NCBI RefSeq assembly: GCF_010450875.1
Contig: NZ_CP048422.1
Location: forward strand, 2,639,001-2,703,000
DNA length: 64,000 nucleotides
Origin: Sphingomonas insulae
GTDB lineage: Bacteria; Pseudomonadota; Alphaproteobacteria; Sphingomonadales; Sphingomonadaceae
Direction of reading: 5' to 3'
Every line of letters starts with the position of its first letter. Position 1 is the first letter of the stretch. Made by a program: the position numbers and the translations under genes. The notes beneath the pieces were generated by a model. The model saw nothing but the letters and a program-made list of their open reading frames with translations, searched no databases and had not been told where the DNA came from. Of this stretch, positions 24,109-32,414 are shown in pieces.

Positions 24109-25173
24109 TTAGAGCGAATGGCTCGCAATAGCATTAAGGCGGGACGTCGGCTCTACGGGATGGTGGCGTCGACGCATGGCCGGGCGTTCGACGAGGACGT
24201 GCAACGCCGCACCAACGGCAATCGCGATCGTGCCGGACAGCGTGATCGCAAGCCAGGGCGCAAGGTCGAACGAGCGGACGACGATGCCGATGTTCGCGTG
24301 CCAGACGTAGACGGGATAGGCGATGATCCCGAGCGCCGCCAATGCCGCCATCCGCTGCTGTACCCGGGGCGGCGGCGACACTCCGTTCATCGCAACGACG
24401 AATGCGCCGGCCGACAGATAGGCGATAGTGAAGCCGATGCCATGGCGGAAGCCGCCCTCACCCCCGGCCATCATGACGAGCAGGCCTGCGCCCGCCAGCG
24501 CGAGCCACAGCGCCCGGTGCCTGCTCAGGCTGGCGAACCACATCGGGCGGTGGAGCGATATGGATGCCATCAGCACGCCGAACGCGGGCGCATCGAGCCG
24601 GTATTGCGTCTGCCATTGCAGGTGTAGCATCGGCACGCCGGTCGCGACGCCGATGAGGCGTAGCAGCAGGCAGACGGCCATGACGGCGAACAGCGCGCGC
24701 TGGACGATCGCATGGCCGCCATGGCGCAGCAGCCAGGGCAGGAGCAGCGCGGCGCCGAGGTAGAAATGCTCTTCCACCGCGAGCGACCACAGATGGCTCG
24801 GCGCGTGATCGCTGAAATTCTGGACGTGGAGCAGCACCGGCCAGACCATTTGCCATCCATCGCCGCCGCCGATCAGGACGAGCGTTGCAAGATAGAGCCC
24901 CAGGACCGGCCACAATCGCCAGGCCCGGCGCAGGAAGAACCGGCGAAGGTCGAGCGCTCCCGCAGCGTCGACCTCGATCAGGATCAGGCGTCCGACGAGA
25001 AAGCCGCTGAGCACGAAGAAGAGATCGACCCCGATCCAGCCGACGGCACAGAACGGCTGGACAAACGCGTCGATCGCGGACGAACCGAACGGCATGCGGA
25101 AATGAAACAGCAGGACGAGCAGGATCGCGATCCCGCGCACGCCATCGAGTGCCGGCTGTCGCGCATGCCCCAT
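24109..25173 (-). CDS. Acyltransferase 3 family membrane protein
   Basis: A 354-aa polytopic inner-membrane protein of the OafA/YrhL acyltransferase family, which acylates sugars, lipids or peptides exported to the envelope. The N-terminal family motif is LDGVRGIAILLVLLFHF, with the catalytic-type histidine at its end. FFLRRAWRLWPVLGLYL and SLAVEEHFYLGAALLLPWLL follow, with about ten hydrophobic helices in all. There is no C-terminal SGNH domain. It is divergent in function from its neighbours mdh and zapE and appears to be a single gene. The substrate is unknown. Confidence 0.88.
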   Translation of the reverse strand: MGHARQPALDGVRGIAILLVLLFHFRMPFGSSAIDAFVQPFCAVGWIGVDLFFVLSGFLVGRLILIEVDAAGALDLRRFFLRRAWRLWPVLGLYLATLVLIGGGDGWQMVWPVLLHVQNFSDHAPSHLWSLAVEEHFYLGAALLLPWLLRHGGHAIVQRALFAVMAVCLLLRLIGVATGVPMLHLQWQTQYRLDAPAFGVLMASISLHRPMWFASLSRHRALWLALAGAGLLVMMAGGEGGFRHGIGFTIAYLSAGAFVVAMNGVSPPPRVQQRMAALAALGIIAYPVYVWHANIGIVVRSFDLAPWLAITLSGTIAIAVGAALHVLVERPAMRRRHHPVEPTSRLNAIASHSL

Positions 25174-25218
25174 CCGGCGATGGCTACAGCGCGGTGGTTA
25201 ACATCGCGTTGCCGAAGG

Positions 25219-26325
25219 TCAGGCGTTGGCGGTGCCGTGGCCCTGCGCCAGATAGTCTTCGGATCGCATCTCCTCCAGCCGGCTGACCGTCCGTTGGAAT
25301 TCGAAGCGGCCATCCCCTTCCGGGTAAAGCGCGTCGGGCTCTGCGTCAGCGGCGGCGAGCAGTTTGACCTTATGTTCGTACAGGGCGTCGATCAACGCCA
25401 CGAAGCGGGCGGCCTCGTTGCGATTCTCCGGCCCCAGCCGGGGTATGCCGACGAGGATGACGGTATGATAGCGTCGCGCGATCGCGATATAATCGGCCGC
25501 GCCGCGTGCCTCGCCGCACAGCTTCCTGAACGAGAAGACGGCGACGCCCTTCAGCGTCTTGGGGACGTGGAGCGTACGGCCCTGCACCACGACATCCTCG
25601 GAAGGGATCGGCTCGGTCACCTCGTGGTCGGTCAGGCGGAAGAAGGCGGCGGACAGATCGGCGGTCGCCACCGGCCCGTTGGGGACCAGCCAGGTGTTCT
25701 GCTGGCCGAGCCGATCGCGGCGATAGTCGATCGGACCGTTCAGCGTCACGACGTCGAGCCGCGCTTCGATCAGCGCGATGAAGGGCAGAAAATGTTCGCG
25801 GTTGAGGCCGTTCTTGTAGAGATCGGCGGGCGCGCGGTTTGAGGTGGTGACGATCGTCACCCCCGCCTCCAGGAACCCGGTGAACAGCCGGCTGAGGATC
25901 ATCGCATCGGGCGAGTTGGTGACCATCATCTCGTCGAAGGCCAGCAGCCGCGTCTCGTCGGCGAGCGCGGCGGCGACGGGCGCGATCGGGTCGCCTGCCT
26001 CCTTGCGACGCTCGATCGCGATGCGGCCGTGCACCTCGAGCATGAATTCGGAGAAATGGACGCGGCGCTTGCGGGGAATCGCGACATTGGCGAAGAACAG
26101 GTCCATCATCATCGACTTGCCGCGGCCGACATCGCCGAACATGTAGACGCCGCATGGCGGAGCGGCACCGCGACCGGTCAGACGGGCGAGCAGACCGGCC
26201 TTCTTCGGCGCCTCCAGTTCGGCGGCAAGCGTGTCGAGGCGGACCGCGGCGGCGCGCTGTTCGGGATCGGTACGCAGTTCGCCCGTGGCGACCAGCGCAT
26301 CATAGGCGTTGAGGACTTTGGTCAT
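25219..26325 (-). CDS. zapE: Cell division protein ZapE / AFG1-like ATPase
   Basis: ZapE is an ATPase that associates with the Z ring in enterobacteria; the mitochondrial homologue AFG1 helps turn over respiratory proteins. The 368-aa protein has Walker A GDVGRGKS (residues 64-71), Walker B LLAFDEMMV, the conserved TSNRAPADLYKNGLNR and the Afg1 block HFLPFIALIEARLDVV. It lies 116 bases downstream of a thioesterase and sdhB, in the same direction. This neighbourhood is common in alphaproteobacteria. Confidence 0.94.
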   Translation of the reverse strand: MTKVLNAYDALVATGELRTDPEQRAAAVRLDTLAAELEAPKKAGLLARLTGRGAAPPCGVYMFGDVGRGKSMMMDLFFANVAIPRKRRVHFSEFMLEVHGRIAIERRKEAGDPIAPVAAALADETRLLAFDEMMVTNSPDAMILSRLFTGFLEAGVTIVTTSNRAPADLYKNGLNREHFLPFIALIEARLDVVTLNGPIDYRRDRLGQQNTWLVPNGPVATADLSAAFFRLTDHEVTEPIPSEDVVVQGRTLHVPKTLKGVAVFSFRKLCGEARGAADYIAIARRYHTVILVGIPRLGPENRNEAARFVALIDALYEHKVKLLAAADAEPDALYPEGDGRFEFQRTVSRLEEMRSEDYLAQGHGTANA

Positions 26326-26441
26326 CGCGCGGCGAAACGCTCCTGTCTTGGATCATCGATTGCCATTGCGGCGGCAGGCGGCGTCACGATCGGCGGACCA
26401 GCGGCCCTCATCAGGAACGTCGCCGGGCAGCGATCGCGTGG

Positions 26442-26918
26442 TTATGCCATCCCGGCCGGCGGCGACGACTTGCGCAGGGTGGCGGTAAAGCTGGCCACCG
26501 TGGGCATGGCGTCCTGCACCACCAGACCGCGCAGGAACAGCAGGCGACCGGTTTCGCGCAACAGTTCGATCCGCGCTTCGAGCGGTACGCCGATCGCGCC
26601 GCCGCCGACGAACTGCGCGGACAGGTCGAGCGTAACCGCGCCCACTGCCCCCAATATCCCGAAGCCGCGCACCGCAGCGAAGAGCGCGACGTCCATGAAG
26701 CCGAGCAACGCGCCGCCATGAACGGCATCGCGCAGGTTGGAATGGGCGTGCCGCGGCATCATCCGTACTCGGGCGACATCGCCCTCGACGCGCACATGCA
26801 ACGGCTCCAGGAACGCATTGTAGCGCGTCGCGTCACGGAACTGCCAGAGCTTCCACCCCGGCAGGTCCGGATCGTCCTCGTAGAGGAAGACCGGTGAGGA
26901 TGCGTCCGCCACCGTCAC
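26442..26918 (-). CDS. PaaI-family hotdog thioesterase
   Basis: A 158-aa hotdog-fold protein related to PaaI/YigI thioesterases that hydrolyse acyl-CoA thioesters. The key helix is HSNLRDAVHGGALLGFMDVALFAA, where the HGG precedes the long central helix. VTLDLSAQFVGGGAIG and EARIELLRETGRLLFLRG form the sheet. The GTG start directly follows the sdhB TAG stop without a gap, so it is co-translated with sdhB. A second GTG nine bases later is an alternative start. The substrate is unknown. Confidence 0.85.
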   Translation of the reverse strand: MTVADASSPVFLYEDDPDLPGWKLWQFRDATRYNAFLEPLHVRVEGDVARVRMMPRHAHSNLRDAVHGGALLGFMDVALFAAVRGFGILGAVGAVTLDLSAQFVGGGAIGVPLEARIELLRETGRLLFLRGLVVQDAMPTVASFTATLRKSSPPAGMA

Positions 26919-27704
26919 CTACAGGATGCGTTCTGCTTCCATCTTCTTGACCTCGGCGATCGCCTTGGCCGGGTTGAGGCCCTTGGGGCAGGTGTTCGCG
27001 CAGTTCATGATCGTGTGGCAGCGATACAGGCGGAACGGATCCTCCAGCTGATCGAGCCGCTCGCCGGTCATCTCATCCCGGCTGTCGGCAAGCCAGCGAT
27101 AGGCCTGCAGCAGGATTGCGGGGCCGAGAAACTTGTCGGCATTCCACCAATAGCTGGGGCAGGACGTGGAGCAGCACGCGCACAGGATGCATTCGTACAG
27201 GCCGTCCAGCTTGGCGCGATCTTCCGGCGACTGCAAACGCTCCTTGCCCGAGGGCGGCGGGGACACCGTCTGCATCCACGGCTTGATCGAACTGTATTGC
27301 GCATAGAAATGCGTGAAGTCGGGGACGAGGTCCTTGATGACGTCCATCGCGGGCAGTGGCGTGATCTTCACCTCGCCCTTCACGTCCTCGATCGCGGTGG
27401 TGCAGGCGAGGCCGTTGCGGCCGTCGATGTTCATCGAGCACGATCCGCAAATGCCCTCGCGGCACGAGCGGCGGAAGGTCAGCGACGAATCCTGCTCCGC
27501 CTTCATCTTGATGAGTGCATCGAGCACCATCGGACCGCATTCGTCGAGGTTGATCTCGAACGTGTCGTAGCGCGGGTTTTCGGCGGTGTCGGGGTCGTAG
27601 CGATAGACCTTGAAGGTCTTGATCCGCTTGGCGTCGCCGGTCGCCTTGTGGACCTTGCCCTTTGCCTTGACCTTGCTGTTCTTGGGCAGGGTGAACTCGG
27701 CCAT
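26919..27704 (-). CDS. sdhB: Succinate dehydrogenase iron-sulfur subunit
   Basis: SdhB passes electrons from the SdhA flavin to quinone through three Fe-S clusters. ATG 27704 is chosen because GAGGAG lies upstream and the protein (261 aa) begins [10 protein letters not shown]. The [2Fe-2S] ligands are in [12 protein letters not shown] with the later GLAC. The [4Fe-4S] and [3Fe-4S] ligands are in [17 protein letters not shown] and [18 protein letters not shown]. sdhC, sdhD and sdhA are not next to it in this window. Confidence 0.97.
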   Translation of the reverse strand: MAEFTLPKNSKVKAKGKVHKATGDAKRIKTFKVYRYDPDTAENPRYDTFEINLDECGPMVLDALIKMKAEQDSSLTFRRSCREGICGSCSMNIDGRNGLACTTAIEDVKGEVKITPLPAMDVIKDLVPDFTHFYAQYSSIKPWMQTVSPPPSGKERLQSPEDRAKLDGLYECILCACCSTSCPSYWWNADKFLGPAILLQAYRWLADSRDEMTGERLDQLEDPFRLYRCHTIMNCANTCPKGLNPAKAIAEVKKMEAERIL

Positions 27705-27786
27705 CGCCGCAACGCTCCTCTTGAATGCTGCGTTGCGGCTATGCCTTTCGCGGGCGGCGCGCAACCCCCGAGAGATAGGCCGCCGA

Positions 27787-28368
27787 TCAGATCACATCAA
27801 GAACGAGGCCGCGGTCGCGCGCCTCCTCGGCCTCGATGTACCAGTTGGACGGGGCCTTGGTCTGCAATTCCTCGAACGTGACGCCCGAACCGCGTACGAT
27901 GTCGCGAAAGCCCTCTTCCTGGATCTTCACCGATTCCTCGATCTCATGCAGCTTGGCCTTGAGCATCGCGGGCAGCGTCGTGAGCGGGCCCGACAAGTTG
28001 ATCGTGCTGGTCATCGAACGTTCGTGCAGCATCAACCGCGTGCCGCGGGTCAGGAAACGCTTCTCGACCGGGAATGCCGACATGAACGTCGCGCCGGCAG
28101 AATAGACCGCCACCTTGCCCAGGAACAGCATCTCCCGACCCGTGTAGTCGCGCAACAGGCGAATGTCGGCGCCCATCGCCCGCCCCATCTCCGGATCGCC
28201 ACCCAGCGTGGTGATCGACACCACAAGCGGGCCGTCCTGCGGCGCCTCGGCAAGCTGGGTCTTGAACCGGGCGTACATCATGTCGTCGACGACGCCATGC
28301 AGCTGGATGTGGGGGAACGCGAGCAACGGATATCTGCTGGCGGTGTTGGCGGCGTTGTTATCGGTCAT
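27787..28368 (-). CDS. ClpP-like serine peptidase (S14/crotonase fold)
   Basis: A 193-aa protein of the ClpP/crotonase superfamily. The start [14 protein letters not shown] at 28368 is taken as the beginning; the open frame extends to 28680 but that extension has no protein-like character. The likely nucleophile is the serine in VYSAGATFM and the histidine is in RLMLHERSM, matching ClpP spacing. The middle begins with [17 protein letters not shown]. It is shorter and more divergent than housekeeping ClpP, and no clpX or clpA is beside it, so it is probably an accessory Clp-type or NfeD/SppA-like peptidase. Confidence 0.8.
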   Translation of the reverse strand: MTDNNAANTASRYPLLAFPHIQLHGVVDDMMYARFKTQLAEAPQDGPLVVSITTLGGDPEMGRAMGADIRLLRDYTGREMLFLGKVAVYSAGATFMSAFPVEKRFLTRGTRLMLHERSMTSTINLSGPLTTLPAMLKAKLHEIEESVKIQEEGFRDIVRGSGVTFEELQTKAPSNWYIEAEEARDRGLVLDVI

Positions 28369-28723
28369 GGCGCGGCGAACATTCGCGGTGCAGCAAGGTT
28401 CCGATACGATCGCATGACTGTCACTCCCCCGGAACACGCAATCGAGTGCGCGCAATGGCGCCGAGGCCTGTGCCGCAGCATGCTCCGTCAAGAAGGCCTG
28501 CCGACAGGCCGTGCGGGTCGCTACGCCGGTTGCGCAAGGTGCGACCGACACCCCGCCGCCATCGTACGCCCTGTCGCGGGTCGCTGCCGGGCAATACGTT
28601 GCCAGAACGCAAGGGCAACCGCGCAATGCCGTTGCGCGGCACAAGGTGTCCGGCGACACGGCACTCAGGCGTCCCGGCACCGGAACGATCCGCCAGCCGG
28701 GACGCCTGATCCGGCTGCCCGGC
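28369..28723. other. Intergenic region between the ClpP-like gene and the acyl-CoA dehydrogenase gene
   Basis: About 355 bases without a convincing gene. The right end contains the terminator hairpin described separately. The rest presumably holds the promoter of the ClpP-like gene; the open frames here are in shadow composition and match nothing I recognise. Confidence 0.6.
28665..28709 (-). terminator. Hairpin terminator of the acyl-CoA dehydrogenase gene
   Basis: Perfect 13-bp arms TCAGGCGTCCCGG (28665-28677) and CCGGGACGCCTGA (28697-28709) enclose a 19-base loop, starting 15 bases beyond the stop of the leftward acyl-CoA dehydrogenase gene. There is no long T tract. Confidence 0.75.
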
Positions 28724-30526
28724 TTATGCCGCGCGGAACATTTCCGGGGGCAGCGCCATCAGGCTCTCCGACCCGCCTTCGATCTTGCGGCGCAGCGCGC
28801 CAGCGTCCGGCACGATCCGCTCGGCAAAGAACCGCGCGGTGACGAGCTTGGCGTCGAGGAAGGCGACATCGCCCTCGCCCGCCGCCTTCAACTCGGCGGC
28901 GGCTTTCGCCATGCGCAGCCACATCAGCCCGGTGGCGACGATGCCCATCAGGTGCATGTACGGCACCGCACCCGCGCCGACGTTCTCCGGGTTCTTCATG
29001 CCGTTGGCCATGAACCACATCGTCGCCGCCTGCAGTTCGCCCAGCGCCTTCTTCAGCGCACCCGCGATCTGCGCGGTCGCCTCGATCCCCTCGGCGGCGG
29101 CGGCCTCCTCGGCGACGATCTTGAACAGCGCCTGCACCGCGCGGCCACCCTTGGTGGCCAGCTTGCGACCGACGAGGTCCATCGCCTGCACGCCGTTGGT
29201 GCCTTCGTAGATCATCGCGATGCGGGCATCGCGGACATATTGCTCCATGCCCCATTCGGCGATGTAGCCGTGGCCGCCATAGACCTGCTGCGCGTTGGTC
29301 GCGACCTCATAACCCTTGTCCGTACCGACACCCTTGATGACCGGTGTCAGCAGGCCGATGAGGTCGCCCGCCATCTCGCGCTCTTCCTCGGTCGCGCCAT
29401 GATGTTCCAGGTCGACCTGGAGCGCGCCCCACAGGCAGAGCGCCCGCAGGCCCTCGGTCCAGGCCTTGCCCTCCATCAGCATGCGGCGGATGTCGGGGTG
29501 TACGAACAGCGTGTCCGCCTTTTCATTAGGCTCCTTGGGGCCGGTCAGCGCGCGGCCCTGACGGCGATCCTCGGCATACTGGACGGCGTTCTGGTACGCG
29601 ACCTCGGCAATGCCGAGTCCCTGCAGGCCGACGCCCAGGCGTGCAGCGTTCATCATGATGAACATGGCGGCAAGGCCCTTCATCTCCTCGCCGACCAGCC
29701 AGCCTTTGGCTCCGTCATAATTCATGACGCAGGTCGAATTGGCGTGGATGCCCATCTTGTGCTCGATCGAGCCGCAGGTGACGGCATTACGCTCGCCGAG
29801 GCTGCCGTCGTCGTTGACCAGCACCTTCGGCACGACGAAGAGCGAGATACCCTTCGAGCTGTCCGGCGCGCCCGGCGTCTTCGCCAGCACGAGGTGGATG
29901 ATATTGTCCGTGAGGTCGTGCTCGCCCGCCGAGATGAAGATCTTGGTGCCGGTGATCGCGTACGAACCGTCCGCCTGCGGCTCCGCCTTGGTGCGGATCA
30001 GGCCCAGGTCGGTGCCACATTGCGGCTCGGTCAGGTTCATCGTGCCGCCCCATTCGCCCGACACCATCTTGGGGACGTACATAGCCTGCTGTTCCGGCGA
30101 TCCCTTGGCGACCAGCGCGGCGATCGCGCCATGGGTCAGGCCGGGATACATGGCGAAGGCCATGTTGGACGAGATCATATATTCCTGGAAAGCGATCGAC
30201 ACGACATGCGGCATGCCCTGCCCGCCGTATTCCGGCGCGTTGCCCAGCGTCGCCCAGCCGCTTTCGACATATTGGCCATAGGCTTCCTTGAAGCCCTTGG
30301 GCGTGGTGACGCTGCCGTCCTCATGTCGGGTGCAGCCTTCCTGATCGCCCGACAGATTGAGCGGGAACAGCACGTCGGCGACGAAACGGCCGCCCTCTTC
30401 CAGCACCGCCTCGACGACATCGGGCGTCGCCGCGTCGAAACCGGGCAGGTTGCTATAATTCTGCAAGCCGACGACATGTTCGAGGATGAAGCGCGTGTCG
30501 CGGACGGGGGGCGTATACTGGGGCAT
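28724..30526 (-). CDS. Acyl-CoA dehydrogenase with C-terminal extension
   Basis: A 600-aa FAD enzyme catalysing the first step of beta-oxidation. ATG 30526 (MPQYTPPVRD) is four bases after the MerR gene, so the two form an operon. The catalytic domain includes GEWGGTMNLTEPQCGTDLG, ITGTKIFISAGEHDLT and the block YGGHGYIAEWGMEQYVRDARI. The catalytic glutamate is in IYEGTNGVQAMDLVGRK. The extra ~130 residues after it match the C-terminal domain of long acyl-CoA dehydrogenases of the FadE5 type, which act on medium to long chains. Confidence 0.93.
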   Translation of the reverse strand: MPQYTPPVRDTRFILEHVVGLQNYSNLPGFDAATPDVVEAVLEEGGRFVADVLFPLNLSGDQEGCTRHEDGSVTTPKGFKEAYGQYVESGWATLGNAPEYGGQGMPHVVSIAFQEYMISSNMAFAMYPGLTHGAIAALVAKGSPEQQAMYVPKMVSGEWGGTMNLTEPQCGTDLGLIRTKAEPQADGSYAITGTKIFISAGEHDLTDNIIHLVLAKTPGAPDSSKGISLFVVPKVLVNDDGSLGERNAVTCGSIEHKMGIHANSTCVMNYDGAKGWLVGEEMKGLAAMFIMMNAARLGVGLQGLGIAEVAYQNAVQYAEDRRQGRALTGPKEPNEKADTLFVHPDIRRMLMEGKAWTEGLRALCLWGALQVDLEHHGATEEEREMAGDLIGLLTPVIKGVGTDKGYEVATNAQQVYGGHGYIAEWGMEQYVRDARIAMIYEGTNGVQAMDLVGRKLATKGGRAVQALFKIVAEEAAAAEGIEATAQIAGALKKALGELQAATMWFMANGMKNPENVGAGAVPYMHLMGIVATGLMWLRMAKAAAELKAAGEGDVAFLDAKLVTARFFAERIVPDAGALRRKIEGGSESLMALPPEMFRAA

Positions 30527-30530
30527 CCGG

Positions 30531-30956
30531 TTATCCTTGTGTGTCGCTCGCATGGACGGCCTCAACGACCTCCACGAATTCATTGAGTTCGGCGATGGCG
30601 GCGTCGATGTCCTGCTTCTGCCGTTCGAGCAGCACGATCCGCGCGCGGCAGCGGTCGATCGATACCTGGCGCTGGACGCGGCGACCGTCGCCCAGATCGT
30701 ACAGGTCGATCATCTCGCGGATCTCGCCGAGCGAGAAGCCGACGCGCTTGCCGCGCAATATCCACGCCAGCCGCGCACGGTCGCGGTGCGAATAGATCCG
30801 CTGCGTGCCGCGGCGTTCCGGCGCGATCAGTCCCTCGTCCTCGTAGAAGCGCAGCGCCCGTGCGGTGACGCCGAACTCGTCCGACAGGTCGGAAATCGTG
30901 AAATGATCGCGATCGTGGCGGTGCTCGATCAAGGCGTAAGCGGGTGACGAGGCCAT
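30531..30956 (-). CDS. MerR-family regulator, LiuR-like
   Basis: This 141-aa regulator has a MerR winged helix (FTISDLSDEFGVTARALRFYEDEGLI) followed by RIYSHRDRARLAWILRGKRVGFSLGEI and a dimerisation coiled coil. It has no metal-binding cysteines, which is typical of the LiuR group that controls branched-chain amino acid and fatty acid degradation. It is the first gene ahead of an acyl-CoA dehydrogenase, four bases away, and a palindromic site lies in its promoter. Control of its own operon is likely. Confidence 0.9.
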   Translation of the reverse strand: MASSPAYALIEHRHDRDHFTISDLSDEFGVTARALRFYEDEGLIAPERRGTQRIYSHRDRARLAWILRGKRVGFSLGEIREMIDLYDLGDGRRVQRQVSIDRCRARIVLLERQKQDIDAAIAELNEFVEVVEAVHASDTQG

Positions 30957-30976
30957 GTGGGGTCAACTACATCACG

Positions 30977-30992
30977 TTTACGTCAACGTCAA
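30977..30992 (-). promoter_or_regulatory. Putative LiuR-type MerR operator
   Basis: On the minus strand TTGACGTTGACGTAAA is an inverted repeat TTGACGT-TG-ACGTAAA with one mismatch, ending 20 bases before the MerR start. It closely resembles the LiuR motif built from TTTACGT/ACGTAAA arms. A TTGACG -35-like element lies within it, as expected for a MerR-controlled promoter. Confidence 0.7.
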
Positions 30993-30993
30993 C

Positions 30994-31488
30994 CTACTCA
31001 CCGTCATGACACAGCGCCCTGCCGGACGGCGTGCGCAGGGTTTCCGCCTCCGACGTCGCGGTGCTCAGATGCGTGACGGTCAGCGCCGCGAGCGAGGCGC
31101 GGCCCGTGCAGAACCGGTCGCATGCGGCGGGCAATTCCGCCGGAAAGACGATGCGGTCACCGTCGAACGTCGCATCGAAACGGCACGCACCGAACGTCAC
31201 CGCCACCCGGTCGCCGCGCCGCCGCGCGCTGCCCGACGCCGCGCACCCCTGCCCTTCGCCGTAATCGATCAGGGCGCCGATGCGGAACGTGTCGCGCTCG
31301 GCGGGAAGAACGCAAAGCCGGTCGGTGTCGAGCGCCCACGATCCGACGAGGCTCGCCGTTGCGGGATCGATGACCAGCCCGGCCTGCACCGCCGCGGCCT
31401 CCAGCTTCGCACCGGGCGTGTCCTGCGCCGGCTGCGGCTGCGTCCCGCACGCGGCCAGCAACAGCGCAAGCGCCGGTGCGCGCCTCAT
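30994..31488 (-). CDS. Putative lipoprotein
   Basis: A 164-aa exported protein with a short signal and lipobox: [15 protein letters not shown], cysteine at residue 14. Its ATG overlaps the hisI stop (ATGA). The mature part has paired cysteines (LCVLP, GCAAS, ACRFD, FCTG) and the pattern [15 protein letters not shown]. This resembles small envelope lipoproteins of unknown function. I recognise no domain. The stop lies next to the MerR operator. Confidence 0.75.
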   Translation of the reverse strand: MRRAPALALLLAACGTQPQPAQDTPGAKLEAAAVQAGLVIDPATASLVGSWALDTDRLCVLPAERDTFRIGALIDYGEGQGCAASGSARRRGDRVAVTFGACRFDATFDGDRIVFPAELPAACDRFCTGRASLAALTVTHLSTATSEAETLRTPSGRALCHDGE

Positions 31489-31844
31489 GCGATCGTCCGC
31501 AGCCGGTCGCCTTCGATCCGGCGGTAGAAACAGCTCGTCGCGCCCGTGTGGCACGCCGGGCCGGCGGCATCGGCGATGATCCAAAGGGCGTCCTGATCGC
31601 AGTCGATGCGCATCTCGACGACGCGCAGCACGTTGCCGGACGTTTCGCCCTTCTTCCACAACCGGCCGCGGCTGCGCGACCAGAAGGTCGCCTCACCACT
31701 CGCCTGGGTGAGGGCGAGCGCCTCGGCATTCATGTGGGCGACCATCAGCAGCGCACCTGCGCGGGTCGTGACGACCGCGGTGACGAGGCCGGAGGCATCA
31801 TATTTCGGGTCGAGGACAAGCTCGGTTTCGCGGGGATCGGACAT
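31485..31844 (-). CDS. hisI: Phosphoribosyl-AMP cyclohydrolase
   Basis: HisI opens the purine ring of phosphoribosyl-AMP in histidine synthesis. The 119-aa single-domain form carries [17 protein letters not shown], the metal-binding DCDQDA and [14 protein letters not shown] with the zinc-binding cysteines. There is no fused HisE domain. It is separate from other his genes in this window and is followed by an overlapping lipoprotein gene. Confidence 0.96.
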   Translation of the reverse strand: MSDPRETELVLDPKYDASGLVTAVVTTRAGALLMVAHMNAEALALTQASGEATFWSRSRGRLWKKGETSGNVLRVVEMRIDCDQDALWIIADAAGPACHTGATSCFYRRIEGDRLRTIA

Positions 31845-31971
31845 GGGATCGCTCTATAGGGGTCGCATATCATCGCCAACACGTTCCGGCCCGCGCCGGA
31901 GGGCAAGCCGGCTATCCCCCGCTGTGTCGCGCACCGGATACCCGGCACATCCCGAACGGGGCCGCAGCCCC

Positions 31972-32394
31972 TCACCCCACCGCGCGCGCGCCGTCCGGCT
32001 CGTGCGCATGCACGCGCGCCAACGCCTCGCCCTCCAGCTTGGCGAGGTCCGCCAGCGTCTGGTCGAGCGCATCGCGCTGCACCTCCAGTTCATCGATCCG
32101 CATCCGCACCCGCTCGGCCAGGGCGCGCATCTGTTCCAGATGCTGCGGGTCGGCGTCGTACAGGTCGAGGAATTCGGCAATGTCGGTCAACGAGAACCCT
32201 AGTCGCTTGCCACGCAGGATCAGCTGCATCCGCGCGATCTCGCGCCGGCGATAGACGCGCGTGGTGCCGATCCGGCACGGTTCGATCAGGCCCTTGTCCT
32301 CATAGAAACGCAGGGTGCGTGGGGTGATGCCGAGCATGTCGGCCACCTCCTGGATCCCCTGCAACTCTCCCCTGTCGTCGCCGATACCGTTCAC
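31972..32394 (-). CDS. MerR-family transcriptional regulator
   Basis: A 140-aa regulator. GTG 32394 is chosen as start because GGGGAG lies six bases upstream; the longer open frame to 32844 overlaps fadD. The winged helix is IQEVADMLGITPRTLRFYEDKGLI, followed by RRREIARMQLILRGKRLGFSLTDI and a coiled coil. It closely resembles the other MerR protein at 30531, without metal ligands. It starts 20 bases after fadD, so it is probably in the fadD operon and may regulate the fad genes. Confidence 0.88.
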   Translation of the reverse strand: MNGIGDDRGELQGIQEVADMLGITPRTLRFYEDKGLIEPCRIGTTRVYRRREIARMQLILRGKRLGFSLTDIAEFLDLYDADPQHLEQMRALAERVRMRIDELEVQRDALDQTLADLAKLEGEALARVHAHEPDGARAVG

Positions 32395-32414
32395 CGTCCG
32401 CTCCCCGCCGCGAT

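Noticed and set aside
28369..28680. N-terminal extension of the ClpP-like gene by 104 codons
   Set aside because: Cys/Arg-rich with no homology. The family starts near [14 protein letters not shown].
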